Origin: Methylococcaceae bacterium | GTDB taxonomy: Bacteria > Pseudomonadota > Gammaproteobacteria > Methylococcales > Methylomonadaceae | DNA: 64,000 nt | Assembly: GCA_016715325.1 (NCBI GenBank) | Contig: JADKAL010000014.1 | Span: 496,001 to 560,000 of the forward strand | Direction: 5' to 3' | In this document: piece after piece, positions 38,616-48,572 of the stretch | How positions within the stretch are numbered: the stretch's first letter is position 1 | Layout: every line of letters begins with the position of its first letter | Position numbers and translations under genes: made by a program | Notes under the pieces: generated by a model | Told to the model about the DNA's origin: nothing | What the model saw: only the letters and a program-made list of their open reading frames with translations | The model's database searches: none

Positions 38616-39647
38616 TTACTTAGACGGATCGTAAATCTTGTCGAATACGCCATCATCTGCAAAGTGTTTTTTCTGAGCTTCATTCCAGCCGCCCAATTCG
38701 GCAATAGTTACCAATTCCAAATTGGGGAATTGCTTAGTGTATTTCGCAGCAACGTCTTTATCTATTGGACGATAATAATTTTTGGCAATAATTTCCTGAG
38801 CTTCTTTTGTGTATAGATAGCTAAGGTATTCAGTTGCGATATCCAGGTTGCCGTTTTTCTTGGCGACTTTTTCCACAACCGCTACCGGTGGTTCGGCAAG
38901 GATGCTGAAAGAAGGTGTAATAACTTCATATTTATCCGCACCGAATTCGTTCAACACCAGATAAGCCTCGTTTTCCCAGGTAATTAACACATCCCCGATT
39001 TCGCGTTCGACAAAACTGGTGGTTGAACCGCGAGCGCCGGTATCCAGAACGGCGGCATTTTTAAACAGTTTGCCGATAAAGGCTTTAGCGGCATCTTCGC
39101 TATTGTTGTTGTGTTTCAAGGCATAAGCCCAAGCTGCCAGATAATTCCAACGCGCCCCACCGGAAGTTTTAGGATTTGGCGTAACGACGCTAACGCCGTC
39201 TTTTGTTAGGTCGGCCCAATCCTTGATCTGTTTAGGGTTGCCTTTCCGTACCACGAATACAATGGTCGAGGTATAAGGTGAACTGTTGCTAGGCAATAGC
39301 GTTTGCCAGTTTTCCGGGATCAAACGAGCTTTGCTGTAGAGTTGGTCGATGTCGTAAGCCAAGGCTAAAGTAACGACATCCGCTTCCAGTCCGTCCAACA
39401 CCGCACGAGATTGTTTTCCGCTCCCGGCATGGGATTGCTGAATTTCAACCGCTTCGCCGGATTTCTCTTTCCAGTGCTTAACAAATAACGGGTTGTATTC
39501 TTTGTATAGCTCGCGAGTCGGATCGTACGATACATTTAAAATCGTCCTCTCCGCAAAAACTCTATCGCTAGCAGCAAGTAAAACCAAGGCGCTGAGGCTG
39601 AGTTGTAAAACCAGCAACAGTTGCCGGGTAAAATTTAATCTTTTCAT
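38616..39647 (-). CDS. sbp: Periplasmic sulfate-binding protein
   Basis: The 343-residue protein has a signal peptide (residues 1-32, ending DRVFA). Sulfate-binding family motifs follow: [42 protein letters not shown] and [20 protein letters not shown]. It delivers sulfate or thiosulfate to CysTW. A GGAGAAG ribosome binding site precedes the ATG. It follows the porin-like gene by 43 bp and precedes cysT. Confidence 0.95.
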   Translation of the reverse strand: MKRLNFTRQLLLVLQLSLSALVLLAASDRVFAERTILNVSYDPTRELYKEYNPLFVKHWKEKSGEAVEIQQSHAGSGKQSRAVLDGLEADVVTLALAYDIDQLYSKARLIPENWQTLLPSNSSPYTSTIVFVVRKGNPKQIKDWADLTKDGVSVVTPNPKTSGGARWNYLAAWAYALKHNNNSEDAAKAFIGKLFKNAAVLDTGARGSTTSFVEREIGDVLITWENEAYLVLNEFGADKYEVITPSFSILAEPPVAVVEKVAKKNGNLDIATEYLSYLYTKEAQEIIAKNYYRPIDKDVAAKYTKQFPNLELVTIAELGGWNEAQKKHFADDGVFDKIYDPSK

Positions 39648-39690
39648 GACTTCTCCAAAAGAGACGATGTTTTAAAAAATTGGTTAGGTT

Positions 39691-41190
39691 TTAATTGATC
39701 TTGCCGTCGCCGAAAGCATTCAGCGATACTTCCAAATAGAAGAAATTGCTGGCGCGGTCGGTAAAAGGTCCCGTAGAAACATTGTTGAAAGAACGGGTGA
39801 AGTCGCCGGGCTCAAACCGCGCGTAGCTTAAGCTCCAATCGACGTAAGGATTGAGTTTATGCTGCATCCTGATGTCGAATTCATGACCGATAAAACTACC
39901 GCTTTCACCATTACGGTCACGTAAGTTTGCTCGCCTGAAGCCGTCGGTTTCGCTTTGCAACCAGTAGGCGCTGTAAGCGGTATCGATCTTCACATCTTTA
40001 TAAGGCGTAAATTCAATCCGGCCTTTAGGAGCATGGATGTTGTCCCAAGAAAAATAATCGTTCCGCGACCAAGGTTGGTTAAAGCCGTAGAAGGCGTCAA
40101 AGCGATTGTTTATAGCATCGCCGGTGCTTTTATCGCCGGTGCCATAACCATAAAATACGCTAAATCTCGGTTTCCAATCATGGTCTAAGCTGTATCCCAA
40201 CTCTATGCCGTAAGCAAGCGCATCGTGTTGCTCCATGACTTGTTTACCGCTTCGAACTGCCCCACGACGGCCAAACTGTTTGTTGAGATCGGCATCGAAA
40301 TCAAAGCCGCTGTCACCGATAAGCCCGTAAATTCTTAAACCGGGAGCATAAATATCCTGGTCGGTAATAGCCGTGCTGTTCGCTGGGTTAAAAGGATCGC
40401 CGTTAACTTTTCGCCCCAGGAAATAAGGCTGTATGGTAATGAAGTCAGACCATTGCCTTAGACTGAGTACGCCGCCGTAAATCCAGTTATGCTCGTCGGG
40501 ACGGTCGAAGTCGTATTTCAACCTTTCAACAGGTTGAAACGCAAACGTATCCAGATCCCAATCATTCTGTTTTTTGCCGAAACGTATTCGAAAACCTTCG
40601 AAGTTATTGGTGGTGTTACGGAACTGGTTGTTCCCGATCAGCCGTCGGTCAAGTAGCTCAAGGGATTGCCGCCCAGCACGAATACTCAAGGGCCGGTTGT
40701 GCCCCAGCAAATCCTTAAAATACAATTCAGCATAACCTTGAATCAGCTCAAACTCATTCACATCTGACTCGCTGCGCTCATATAAGCCGTTGTAGCTTCT
40801 GGAGTCTTGGAATTCAATAGCAAACCGTAATGGATCGAGAATATCGTGAACGCCGACATAGGCACGGGTGCGCAGTAACCAGAGATTATCAGGATCAGCT
40901 CGGAAATCTGTGCTGCTGGTATTACTTGTCGGGGTTGGGCGCAAATCATTTTCCCGGTACTCATAGCGAGTACGGAAATCCAGCCCTACGTCCAGCCAGT
41001 CAATTTCCCGGAATTGTTCAAATTGAGTTCTGCTCAAATTACGCACGTATCTTGGCGGATCCGATTCCGGTTCTAGCCGGTAGGCTCTTGTTTGGCGATA
41101 GTAATCTTCGGCATTCGCCAATCCAGGCCAAGCTAAAACAAAACCTATAAGGCTTGCTGCCGGAACTGATTTAATAAAATGAGACTTCAT
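39691..41190 (-). CDS. Alginate-export-type outer membrane porin heading the sulfate operon
   Basis: The 499-residue protein has a signal peptide (about 1-28, ending GLANA). Its beta-strand pattern matches the alginate-export (AlgE-like) porin family: FRTRYEYRENDL, NLWLLRTRAYVGV, IQGYAELYFKDLLG and SIRAGRQSLELLDRRLIGNNQ. It ends in a C-terminal aromatic-rich strand. As the first gene before sbp-cysT-cysW-cysA-cysB it is more likely an anion or sulfate-ester porin induced by sulfur limitation than an alginate exporter. An AAGGGT ribosome binding site is well spaced from the ATG. Confidence 0.8.
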   Translation of the reverse strand: MKSHFIKSVPAASLIGFVLAWPGLANAEDYYRQTRAYRLEPESDPPRYVRNLSRTQFEQFREIDWLDVGLDFRTRYEYRENDLRPTPTSNTSSTDFRADPDNLWLLRTRAYVGVHDILDPLRFAIEFQDSRSYNGLYERSESDVNEFELIQGYAELYFKDLLGHNRPLSIRAGRQSLELLDRRLIGNNQFRNTTNNFEGFRIRFGKKQNDWDLDTFAFQPVERLKYDFDRPDEHNWIYGGVLSLRQWSDFITIQPYFLGRKVNGDPFNPANSTAITDQDIYAPGLRIYGLIGDSGFDFDADLNKQFGRRGAVRSGKQVMEQHDALAYGIELGYSLDHDWKPRFSVFYGYGTGDKSTGDAINNRFDAFYGFNQPWSRNDYFSWDNIHAPKGRIEFTPYKDVKIDTAYSAYWLQSETDGFRRANLRDRNGESGSFIGHEFDIRMQHKLNPYVDWSLSYARFEPGDFTRSFNNVSTGPFTDRASNFFYLEVSLNAFGDGKIN

Positions 41191-41361
41191 TTCATACCCT
41201 TGTTGTTTTGTTAAAAATTTTTTAAAACCTTATTCTGAAACGATTTCTTTCGAAAGCCATCAAAATGCACTAGATTTGAGCGCTTTTATAAGTTAGCTTT
41301 GATTTTAAAGTTGATGGCATTTTAGAGGGTATTATATTTTTAATAAAACGATATTATTAGA

Positions 41362-41390
41362 TATTTATATCTTTAAATAAGATATAAATA
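41362..41390. promoter_or_regulatory. AT-rich inverted repeat upstream of the sulfate operon
   Basis: TATTTATATCT and AGATATAAATA are perfect 11-base arms around a 7-base spacer, about 170 bp upstream of the first gene of the operon. The AT-rich position fits an activator site such as CysB's, but CysB sites are poorly conserved and I cannot assign it. Confidence 0.45.
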
Positions 41391-41533
41391 CAATTCTTGT
41401 CTAAGAGAACGTTTTTAAAAGTTAGCGAATTAAAGTGGGGTGTATCAGACCGTATTTGCTTTATTTGCCGTGTGGCGAACGAATAAAAAATTCTTGATTT
41501 ATTCTGAAGTAGAAGCAGTATTACAAATATGTT

Positions 41534-41554
41534 CCCCTCTTTGAAAAAGAGGGG
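41534..41554. repeat. GC-rich hairpin / dispersed palindrome
   Basis: CCCCTCTTT and AAAGAGGGG form a perfect 9-base stem with a GAA loop, followed by ATAGGGAAGATT. Similar pyrimidine/purine palindromes occur as dispersed repeats in many bacteria. It could also block transcription. Confidence 0.55.
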
Positions 41555-41606
41555 ATAGGGAAGATTGGCTTAACTTAACGACATTGGGAGCAGGAGTAGG
41601 TAATTT

Positions 41607-41716
41607 ATTGGTTCGGCCTTTTAAAGTCTGAACCATTGTTGCTGAACAAGTCGAAACACAGATCAACTTTCGACAGTCTAATGCGAACGAAACTTAAGAC
41701 TTCACAGGACCGAATA
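41607..41716. repeat. MITE-like dispersed repeat, copy A
   Basis: It starts ATTGGTTCGGCCTTTTAAAG and ends with the inverted, partly diverged end GGACCGAATATAA. It contains an internal TTCGACAG...GCGAACG core. It shares ends and core with copies at 54566 and 62790. It has no coding capacity. Confidence 0.7.
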
Positions 41717-41855
41717 TAAGTCCATTACATTCAAGAGGACATCAATAGAAGCGTAAAATACAGCTATAAGGATCGCGCGTTCTAAAGGTTGAGCTACTTC
41801 CTGTATAAGGCTGCCTGATCAAGGAAAGTTGAATAAGTTGATTTATTGACAAATT

Positions 41856-41916
41856 AAAAAAGACGCATCCTTGCATCAAAGCGATATCCGTACCGGTACA
41901 CGAGGAGGGGTACAAC
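41856..41916 (+). repeat. 61-bp direct repeat, copy 1
   Basis: This unit runs from an A-run through GCATCCTTGCATCAAA, GATATCCG and GGTACACGAGGAGGGGTACA. A near-identical unit lies 100 bp downstream. It includes a GTACC...GGTAC pairing and a purine-rich GAGGAGGGG, so it may be a structured RNA element or a transposition remnant. Confidence 0.7.
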
Positions 41917-42015
41917 TTAAAAGGCCTAGGCCGAAACTTGTCTAACGCGGTGTTTGTTTAAGCCAAGTTAACGAAAAACTTTAGTAAACGAGTATGTTGT
42001 TACTGTGTATTCCCT

Positions 42016-42077
42016 AAAAAAGAGATGCATCCTTGCATCAAAATGATATCCGTTCGGTACACGAGGAGGGGTACAAC
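42016..42077 (+). repeat. 61-bp direct repeat, copy 2
   Basis: It is about 90% identical by eye to copy 1. Here the first hairpin is perfect (GATGCA-TCCT-TGCATC). It ends 25 bp from the stop codon of the convergent small membrane-protein gene. Confidence 0.7.
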
Positions 42078-42102
42078 TGGCACAACATAACACACAACAT
42101 GT

Positions 42103-42252
42103 TTAACGATCGTACTGCGCTATGCTTTCATTCGGGTTTGAAGTGAAAATCATGTTTGCAGCAGTTGAAATAATCATTACGGCGAGTACTGCAACAACTA
42201 TGTAAAACACCGGAACAGGTTTGTTTTTTACGGCAGTTTGTGAGCGGTTCAT
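42103..42252 (-). CDS. Small single-pass membrane protein
   Basis: This 49-codon gene starts at ATG 42252, preceded by a well-spaced GAGGTG ribosome binding site. It encodes MNRSQTAVKNKPVPVF, one clear transmembrane helix (YIVVAVLAVMIISTAANMIF) and a polar tail ending AQYDR. The ribosome binding site, a basic N-terminus ahead of the helix, and isolation from other frames argue that it is real. I do not recognise the family. Because two 61-bp repeats lie just beyond its stop, it may be part of a small mobile or stress-related unit, but this is speculation. Confidence 0.6.
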   Translation of the reverse strand: MNRSQTAVKNKPVPVFYIVVAVLAVMIISTAANMIFTSNPNESIAQYDR

Positions 42253-42815
42253 ATTCACCTCAATATCCTTACGTTAATAATTTAAAATTCGGGCAGACCC
42301 GTAACTCAGTATATTGTTAATTATTTCAAAAACAAATAATCCTTAATTAGGTTTAAGCATGTATTGTGCCAATATTTATTTAATAAGAATATAGTTATAA
42401 TAATCAATGTGCTATGGAATATTTTCAGCTTTATCCCGACACAACGAACCGTAACTTAATTCGCCAAAGCGCATTGATTTTGTGCGTTTGTTTCCAAAAT
42501 CGCACCAATAAAGGGATTTAATTGCTAATTAGCCTGTTTTTATGAATAAAAAAGAAAGATATTTTTTTGAAAGCGTTGTGACAGTCCAAAGATTGGACAA
42601 AAATACTTAACAAAGTGCTCGACAGCTCTGCCGGTAATGTTTTTTTTCGTTTTGATGCCCGGATTGATCTGCTTTAGGGGCCTAATTAAATCGAATGATT
42701 CGTAAAATAGGATGAAATTTTGTTATAAGAACGAGATAACTGAAACTATGCAATCTTCGATGAACGAATGCTGTATTGTTAACGATAATTGCGGGTAGTA
42801 GAAATTAACAAGGCC
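42253..42815. other. Intergenic region before lhr
   Basis: These 563 AT-rich bases lie between divergent genes: the small membrane-protein gene and lhr. I see no gene, strong hairpin or clear operator in them. Confidence 0.4.
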
Positions 42816-45800
42816 ATGTCTTCAGTATTAAGTTCGTTTCACCCGGTAGTGACCGGCTGGTTCTTGAGCCGATTTTCTGCGCCTTCCGATGTGCAATGCC
42901 AAGCATGGCCGGTTATTCAGGCTGCAGAATCGGCTTTGATTGTCGCCCCAACCGGATCAGGAAAAACGCTGGCGGCGTTTCTGGCTGTCATTGATCGTTT
43001 GGTAAAACAAGGTTTATCGACCGGTTTGCCCGATCAAACCCAGGTTTTATATGTCTCTCCTTTAAAAGCCTTATCCAATGACATCAAAAAGAATTTAGAG
43101 CAACCGCTGGAAGGCGTCGGCATGGCGCTATTGGAGTCCGCTTTACCCGGCGTTGTCATTCGCGCACAAACGCGGACCGGCGATACCAGTCAGATTGAAC
43201 GCCGGGCAATGGTTAAATTTCCGCCGCATATTTTAGTGACTACCCCGGAATCGCTTTTCATTCTGCTGACGTCGGAATCCGGTCGCGAGATGCTGAAAAC
43301 CGTGCGCACGGTGATCGTCGATGAAATTCATGCGCTGGCAGGCAATAAACGCGGCGCGCATTTGATGCTTTCGTTGGAACGACTGGAACAGTTGACAGAA
43401 AATCCACCCGTGCGGATCGGTTTGTCGGCAACGCAAAAACCGTTGGCTTTAATTGCCGATTATTTGGTCGGCAATCGCAATACGCCTTGCAAGATTATCG
43501 ATACCGGTCACGTTCGGCAACGCGATTTGTCAATCGAGGTGACCGGTTCGCCCTTAGAGGCGGTTATGGCGAATGAAGTGTGGTCGGAGATTTACGACCG
43601 GCTGGAACAATTAATACTAGAACACCGGACAACCTTGATATTCGTCAATACCCGGCGTTTGGCCGAACGCGCCGCTGCTGCGTTGGCAGACCGGCTCGGC
43701 GAGTCGGCGGTGACGGCGCATCACGGTAGCTTGGCTAAAGAACACCGGTTGTCGGCGGAGCATCGACTTAAGCAAGGTCAATTGAAAGCTTTAGTGGCAA
43801 CGGCTTCATTGGAACTCGGTATTGATATCGGCGAAGTTGATTTGGTTTGCCAGTTAGGTTCTCCGCACGGCATTGCCGCGTTATTGCAACGTGTCGGACG
43901 TTCAGGACATCGTCTCGACGCCATCCCCAAAGGACGCTTATTTCCGTTATCGCGCGACGATCTCGTGGAATGCGCCGCGTTGCTTAGCGCAATTGCAAAA
44001 GATCAGCTCGACCGAATTGTTATTCCCGATCATCCGCTCGATGTGCTGGCTCAACAAATTGTCGCCGAAGTGGCTTGCAGAGAATGGAAAGAGTTCGAGC
44101 TTTACCAAGCAATCCATAAAGCGTGGCCTTATCGTAGTTTAGATTTAGAGCAGTATCAGGCTGTCGTCGTCATGCTAAGCGAAGGTTACCACACCCGTCG
44201 CGGACGGCGCGGCGCCTACATCCATCGCGATGCCGTGCACGGCGTATTGAGAGCGCGAAAAGGCGCGCGTTTGACGGCGATTATGAACGGCGGCGCGATT
44301 CCCGACCAATTCGATTACGACGTCGTTATGCAGCCGGAAGGCTTATTTGTCGGTACACTCAACGAAGATTTCGCTTTTGAAAGCATGCCTGGCGATATTT
44401 TTCAGCTCGGTAACACGTCGTACCGGATGCTGAAAATCGAGCAGGGCAAAGTCTATGTGGAAGATGCGCACGGTCAGCCGCCCAATATTCCCTTCTGGTT
44501 CGGCGAAGCGCCGGGGCGCAGTTTCGAACTGTCGGAAGCGGTATCCGAACTACTATCCACGATGGACCGTTTATTGGAATGCGGGGAAGAAAACGCAAGA
44601 GAGTTCATCAAGCGACAGTTAGCCCTGCCGCCTGCAGCGGCTGAACAGTTGCATCAGTATTTAGCGACCAGCAAAGCCGCGCTAACCGTGCTGCCTACAT
44701 TCGAAAATATTATTTTGGAACGTTTTTTCGATGAAACCGGCGATATGCATTTTGTCGTACATTCGGTATACGGTTCCCGTGTGAATAAGGCCTGGGGATT
44801 GGCACTCCGTAAGCGTTTCTGCAGGCGCTTCAATTTCGAGTTGCAAGCGGCAGCTAACGAAAACAATATCGTTCTTTCGTTAGGGCCGACGCATAGTTTC
44901 CCGCTGCTTGAACCTGCCGGGTATTTAAAACCGGAGACCGTTAAGTCTGTATTGATACAAGCGTTATTGGCTGCGCCGATGTTTCCTACCCGCTGGCGTT
45001 GGGTTGCTAACACGGCCTTGGCCGTGCCGCGCAATCGGGCCGGAAAAAAAGTGCCTGCTATTTTCCAGCGTAACGATGCCGAGGATTTAATTGCCGTTAT
45101 TTTTCCGGATCAGCTTGCTTGTTTTGAAAATATTGCCGGGGAGCGCGAAGTACCGGATCATCCCTTGGTTAATCAGACCTTATGGGATTGTTTGCACGAA
45201 CTCATGGATATCGACGGTTTAATCAACGTTTTGTCCGCTATCGAAAAGGGTGGCGTCAAAGTTATCGCGCGGGATTTAACCAGCCCTTCGCCCATGGCGG
45301 CAGAAATCATTCATGCCAAGCCATATACCTTCCTCGACGATACCCCGGCGGAAGAACGCCGGACACTGGCGATTCAACAACGCCGCCTGAATAATCCGCA
45401 ACAGGCGGCTGAACTAGGCCGGTTAAATCCTGAGGCTATTGCACAAGTTTCAGCTGAAGCTTGGCCGGAAATGCGCAATGAAGACGAGTTGCACGATGCA
45501 TTAGTGATTTTAGGATTTATTACCGAGTTGGAGGCGCAACAGAATAAAAGTGAAAGTCCGAATTCAGCGGCTCACTCAATATCGGGTCATTTTCTGCGTT
45601 TACAACAGACTCAACGGGCTACGGTATTCAGTACGCCGCAAGGTGAAAAGCTCTGTGTTGCTGCCGAACGGTTGGAAGAATTCGTCACGCTATTTCCCGA
45701 TACGTATATCGAGCCGCCTATCAATGCCTTGAAAAGCGGTAAAACATTAACGGAAGAAGCGGTTCTGCAAGACATTATAAGAAGCAGACTGGAAGGATTG

Positions 45801-47093
45801 GGGATTGTTACCGCGCAACAATTGGCGAAACCGCTGGGTTTGCCGGTAAACCGGATCGATACGGCCTTATTAGCCTTGGAGCAACAGGGTATTGCGATGC
45901 GCGGTCAGTTCAGGTCAAACTCGATAAACACCGAATGGTGCGAACGCGGCTTGCTGGCGCGAATGCACCGTTACACGTTGAAACAATTACGCCGGGAAAT
46001 AGAGCCGGTTACGCCAGCCGATTTTATGCGTTTTTTATTCAGGTGGCATGGGTTACACGATCCTGTAGGCGGCGAATCGGGTTTGGCAAACGTGTTGTAT
46101 CAACTTGAAGGCTGCAACTTGCCCGCCGTCGCTTGGGAGTCTGATATCCTTGCAAAACGCGTTAAACCCTATTCTGCATCGGAGCTGGATCAGCTCTGCA
46201 CGGCGGGGCGATTTGTTTGGCTCAGGTTGAAATACACAGCGGAAAATACAGCTAAAACCATCAACAAAGTGACGCCTATTGCGCTGCTTTCGCGGCCTCA
46301 TCTCGATTATTGGCGACAGCTTGCGCCGTTGCCCGATAAAGGCTTAACTACATTAAGCACTAATGCCCAAAAAGTGTATGCCGTGTTAAAAGAATGGGGA
46401 GCGAGTTTTTTTCAAGAGATTATCCGTGAAACCGGCTTTCTGAAAACCCAGCTTGAAGAAGCTTTGGGCGAGTTGGCGGCTAGCGGATTAATTACGTCAG
46501 ATAGTTTTTACGGCCTGCGTACCTTGGTGACGCCGCAAAAAATCCTCCATCGAAGAAGCAAACGTTATCCCAGCCACGATCCGATGGCACTCGCCGGTCG
46601 CTGGTCGATAATTCGACCAGTCTCTGTCAATCCTGATGACAGCTACGAACACATCGAACATATCGCCCGCATTTTGCTTAAGCGCTACGGAGTGGTGTTT
46701 CGCAAAGTCCTCGACCGCGAAGAAGGTATTCCAAGCTGGCGCGAGCTACTTTATGTTTATCGAAGGCTGGAAGCGCGCGGCGAGATTCGGGGCGGGCGCT
46801 TCGTGCAGGGTTTTGCAGGCGAACAATTCGCCTTACCGGATGCGTTGAGCTTACTGAAAGAGATCCGAAAACGAGAGAAAACCGCCGAGTTGATTGTTTT
46901 GAGCGCAGCCGATCCGTTGAATTTGACCGGCATTATCACACCCGGCGACCGGATTGCCTCGATAGCCAGTCAGCGGTTAGTTTATCGAGACGGCATACCC
47001 GTTGCGCACGGCTCGCGCACTAAAGTGAGTTATCTGCAAGACTTCGATGCCGATCATCAATGGCGTTTTCGATGGGCGTTGATAGGGCGGTAA
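42816..47093 (+). CDS. lhr: ATP-dependent helicase Lhr
   Basis: The roughly 1,425-residue protein is a full-length Lhr-type superfamily 2 helicase. RecA domain 1 carries Walker A APTGSGKT, the DEIH box (VIVDEIHALAG) and SATQKP. RecA domain 2 carries TLIFVNTRRLAERAA, VATASLELGIDIG and QRVGRSGHR. A winged-helix/Lhr-core region and the large C-terminal domain of bacterial Lhr follow, ending near LNLTGIITPGDRI. It unwinds RNA:DNA hybrids and acts in DNA repair. I choose ATG 42816, which has AAGG nearby, over the in-frame TTG 42789. The gene is long and intact, with no apparent operon partner. Confidence 0.93.
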   Translation: MSSVLSSFHPVVTGWFLSRFSAPSDVQCQAWPVIQAAESALIVAPTGSGKTLAAFLAVIDRLVKQGLSTGLPDQTQVLYVSPLKALSNDIKKNLEQPLEGVGMALLESALPGVVIRAQTRTGDTSQIERRAMVKFPPHILVTTPESLFILLTSESGREMLKTVRTVIVDEIHALAGNKRGAHLMLSLERLEQLTENPPVRIGLSATQKPLALIADYLVGNRNTPCKIIDTGHVRQRDLSIEVTGSPLEAVMANEVWSEIYDRLEQLILEHRTTLIFVNTRRLAERAAAALADRLGESAVTAHHGSLAKEHRLSAEHRLKQGQLKALVATASLELGIDIGEVDLVCQLGSPHGIAALLQRVGRSGHRLDAIPKGRLFPLSRDDLVECAALLSAIAKDQLDRIVIPDHPLDVLAQQIVAEVACREWKEFELYQAIHKAWPYRSLDLEQYQAVVVMLSEGYHTRRGRRGAYIHRDAVHGVLRARKGARLTAIMNGGAIPDQFDYDVVMQPEGLFVGTLNEDFAFESMPGDIFQLGNTSYRMLKIEQGKVYVEDAHGQPPNIPFWFGEAPGRSFELSEAVSELLSTMDRLLECGEENAREFIKRQLALPPAAAEQLHQYLATSKAALTVLPTFENIILERFFDETGDMHFVVHSVYGSRVNKAWGLALRKRFCRRFNFELQAAANENNIVLSLGPTHSFPLLEPAGYLKPETVKSVLIQALLAAPMFPTRWRWVANTALAVPRNRAGKKVPAIFQRNDAEDLIAVIFPDQLACFENIAGEREVPDHPLVNQTLWDCLHELMDIDGLINVLSAIEKGGVKVIARDLTSPSPMAAEIIHAKPYTFLDDTPAEERRTLAIQQRRLNNPQQAAELGRLNPEAIAQVSAEAWPEMRNEDELHDALVILGFITELEAQQNKSESPNSAAHSISGHFLRLQQTQRATVFSTPQGEKLCVAAERLEEFVTLFPDTYIEPPINALKSGKTLTEEAVLQDIIRSRLEGLGIVTAQQLAKPLGLPVNRIDTALLALEQQGIAMRGQFRSNSINTEWCERGLLARMHRYTLKQLRREIEPVTPADFMRFLFRWHGLHDPVGGESGLANVLYQLEGCNLPAVAWESDILAKRVKPYSASELDQLCTAGRFVWLRLKYTAENTAKTINKVTPIALLSRPHLDYWRQLAPLPDKGLTTLSTNAQKVYAVLKEWGASFFQEIIRETGFLKTQLEEALGELAASGLITSDSFYGLRTLVTPQKILHRRSKRYPSHDPMALAGRWSIIRPVSVNPDDSYEHIEHIARILLKRYGVVFRKVLDREEGIPSWRELLYVYRRLEARGEIRGGRFVQGFAGEQFALPDALSLLKEIRKREKTAELIVLSAADPLNLTGIITPGDRIASIASQRLVYRDGIPVAHGSRTKVSYLQDFDADHQWRFRWALIGR

Positions 47094-47359
47094 CATAAAT
47101 TTTTGATTAAATAAGCATTAATCTAAATAAGCTATGTCTATTTCAAATAGGTGCATAAACTATTTACTAAAATGCGCTACACTATTGCATCCTTAAAGTT
47201 GCCTCTGTTGATCGGCTATTTTGGGGTGTATTCAATATAGCGACCAGAATTTTTTCTTGCCTTGTATTGTTCACTGCCGATTTTGCCAGCATTCGTTAGA
47301 TTTTAAGTCCATCGCATTAGGAAAACGCGGCTTTACCCAACCTTTACCACGTTTATTCT

Positions 47360-48418
47360 ATGCCGCAAAAAGTTACTTTACCCTTGTCCGCCCCAAAAAA
47401 GGCGTTCGACCGCAAAGAGTTGATTCAAGCTTCATCTGTTTATGCTCAGCCGGATTCACGAAAAGCTATCGTGCAAGTTTTTAATACATTTATTCCGTAT
47501 CTCGGCTTATGGGCATTAATGATCTATACCGTTATGAGCGGTCTTTCAGTCTGGATTACACTGGTTTTATCCATCGTCACGTCGGGATTTTTAGTCCGGC
47601 TATTCGTGCTATTCCACGATTGCTGCCACGGCGCTTTCTTTCCGTGGCGCTGGGGAAATCGCGTGTTCGGGTATGTAGCAGGGATTTTGACATTTACGGC
47701 CTATGAGGATTGGCAACGTACGCATATCATCCATCATTCCAATTCCGGCGACCTCGATAATCGCGGTACCGGCGATGTCTGGACCTTGACTGTTGAAGAA
47801 TATTTGAAGGCTCCGCGTCAAACACGATTGGCGTATCGAATGTTTCGCAATCCTTTAATATTGTTTAGCGTTATTCCGCTTTTCTTATTTTTGATCGTCC
47901 ATCGTTTTCCAAGCCAAGGCGCAAAAAAACGAGAAAGTTACAGCGTACACTTTACTAATATCGCTATAGCCGCTGTTATTGTCGTATTGAGTTTAACGTT
48001 AGGTTTCTGGAATTATCTGCTAATCCAATTTCCAATGTTACTGATCGCCGCCAGTTTAGGGACTTGGCTGTTTTACATTCAACATCAGTATGAAGAAGCT
48101 TATTGGTCTCGGAATGAAAGTTGGGACCTTACCTGTTCAGGACTGGAAGGCAGTTCGTATTACCAATTGCCTTCCGTTTTGCAATGGATAGTCGGTAATA
48201 TCGGTTTTCACCATATTCATCATGTTCGCGCTAATATCCCCAACTACAATTTGCAGCGATGCCATAACGAAATCGACGCTTTTCAAGCGGTAAAACCGCT
48301 AACACTGCGCAAAAGTTATCAATCGCTTTGGTTGAATCTGTGGGATGAACAGCATCAAAAATTGGTTAGCTTTCGATCAATTCGAGCGATGCCGCGCTCA
48401 AAAACGCATCGCCGGTAA
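47360..48418 (+). CDS. Membrane fatty acid desaturase
   Basis: The 352-residue membrane protein has the three histidine boxes of acyl-lipid desaturases: HDCCHG near 91, HIIHHSN near 127 and HHIHH near 292, with four to six hydrophobic helices between. The LGTWLFYIQHQYEEAYW stretch resembles delta-12/omega-6 desaturases. It introduces double bonds into membrane lipids using a di-iron centre and an electron donor. The ATG at 47360 has a poor ribosome binding site, so the exact start is uncertain. Confidence 0.9.
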   Translation: MPQKVTLPLSAPKKAFDRKELIQASSVYAQPDSRKAIVQVFNTFIPYLGLWALMIYTVMSGLSVWITLVLSIVTSGFLVRLFVLFHDCCHGAFFPWRWGNRVFGYVAGILTFTAYEDWQRTHIIHHSNSGDLDNRGTGDVWTLTVEEYLKAPRQTRLAYRMFRNPLILFSVIPLFLFLIVHRFPSQGAKKRESYSVHFTNIAIAAVIVVLSLTLGFWNYLLIQFPMLLIAASLGTWLFYIQHQYEEAYWSRNESWDLTCSGLEGSSYYQLPSVLQWIVGNIGFHHIHHVRANIPNYNLQRCHNEIDAFQAVKPLTLRKSYQSLWLNLWDEQHQKLVSFRSIRAMPRSKTHRR

Positions 48419-48572
48419 AGACGTTCGAGCCGGCAACGGATACGCATAGATTAACGGCAATCTTAAATTATCGAAAAAGTCTATCGATATTCGGCGGCTC
48501 AGATAAGACGAAATAAGTCGCCCGGATTTTTCGCGTTATAATGCCGTTTTAGACTTGGTAACGACGACTCAT

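Larger units (their letters stand above)
41191..42102. other. Long intergenic region between sulfate operon and small membrane-protein gene
   Basis: About 900 bases without a convincing gene. It contains the sulfate-operon upstream region with an AT-rich inverted repeat, a GC-rich hairpin at 41534-41554, a MITE-like repeat at 41607-41716, two copies of a 61-bp direct repeat and a 10-bp palindrome GGCCTAGGCC at 41923-41932. It appears to be a landing site for repetitive DNA. Confidence 0.6.

Noticed and set aside
41856..42077. 61-bp repeats as a CRISPR array
   Set aside because: There are only two copies, the unit is longer than typical CRISPR repeats, the interval is 100 bp, and no cas genes are present.
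47221..47484. 87-codon frame overlapping the desaturase start
   Set aside because: It runs in a different frame through the desaturase N-terminus and has no family-like features.
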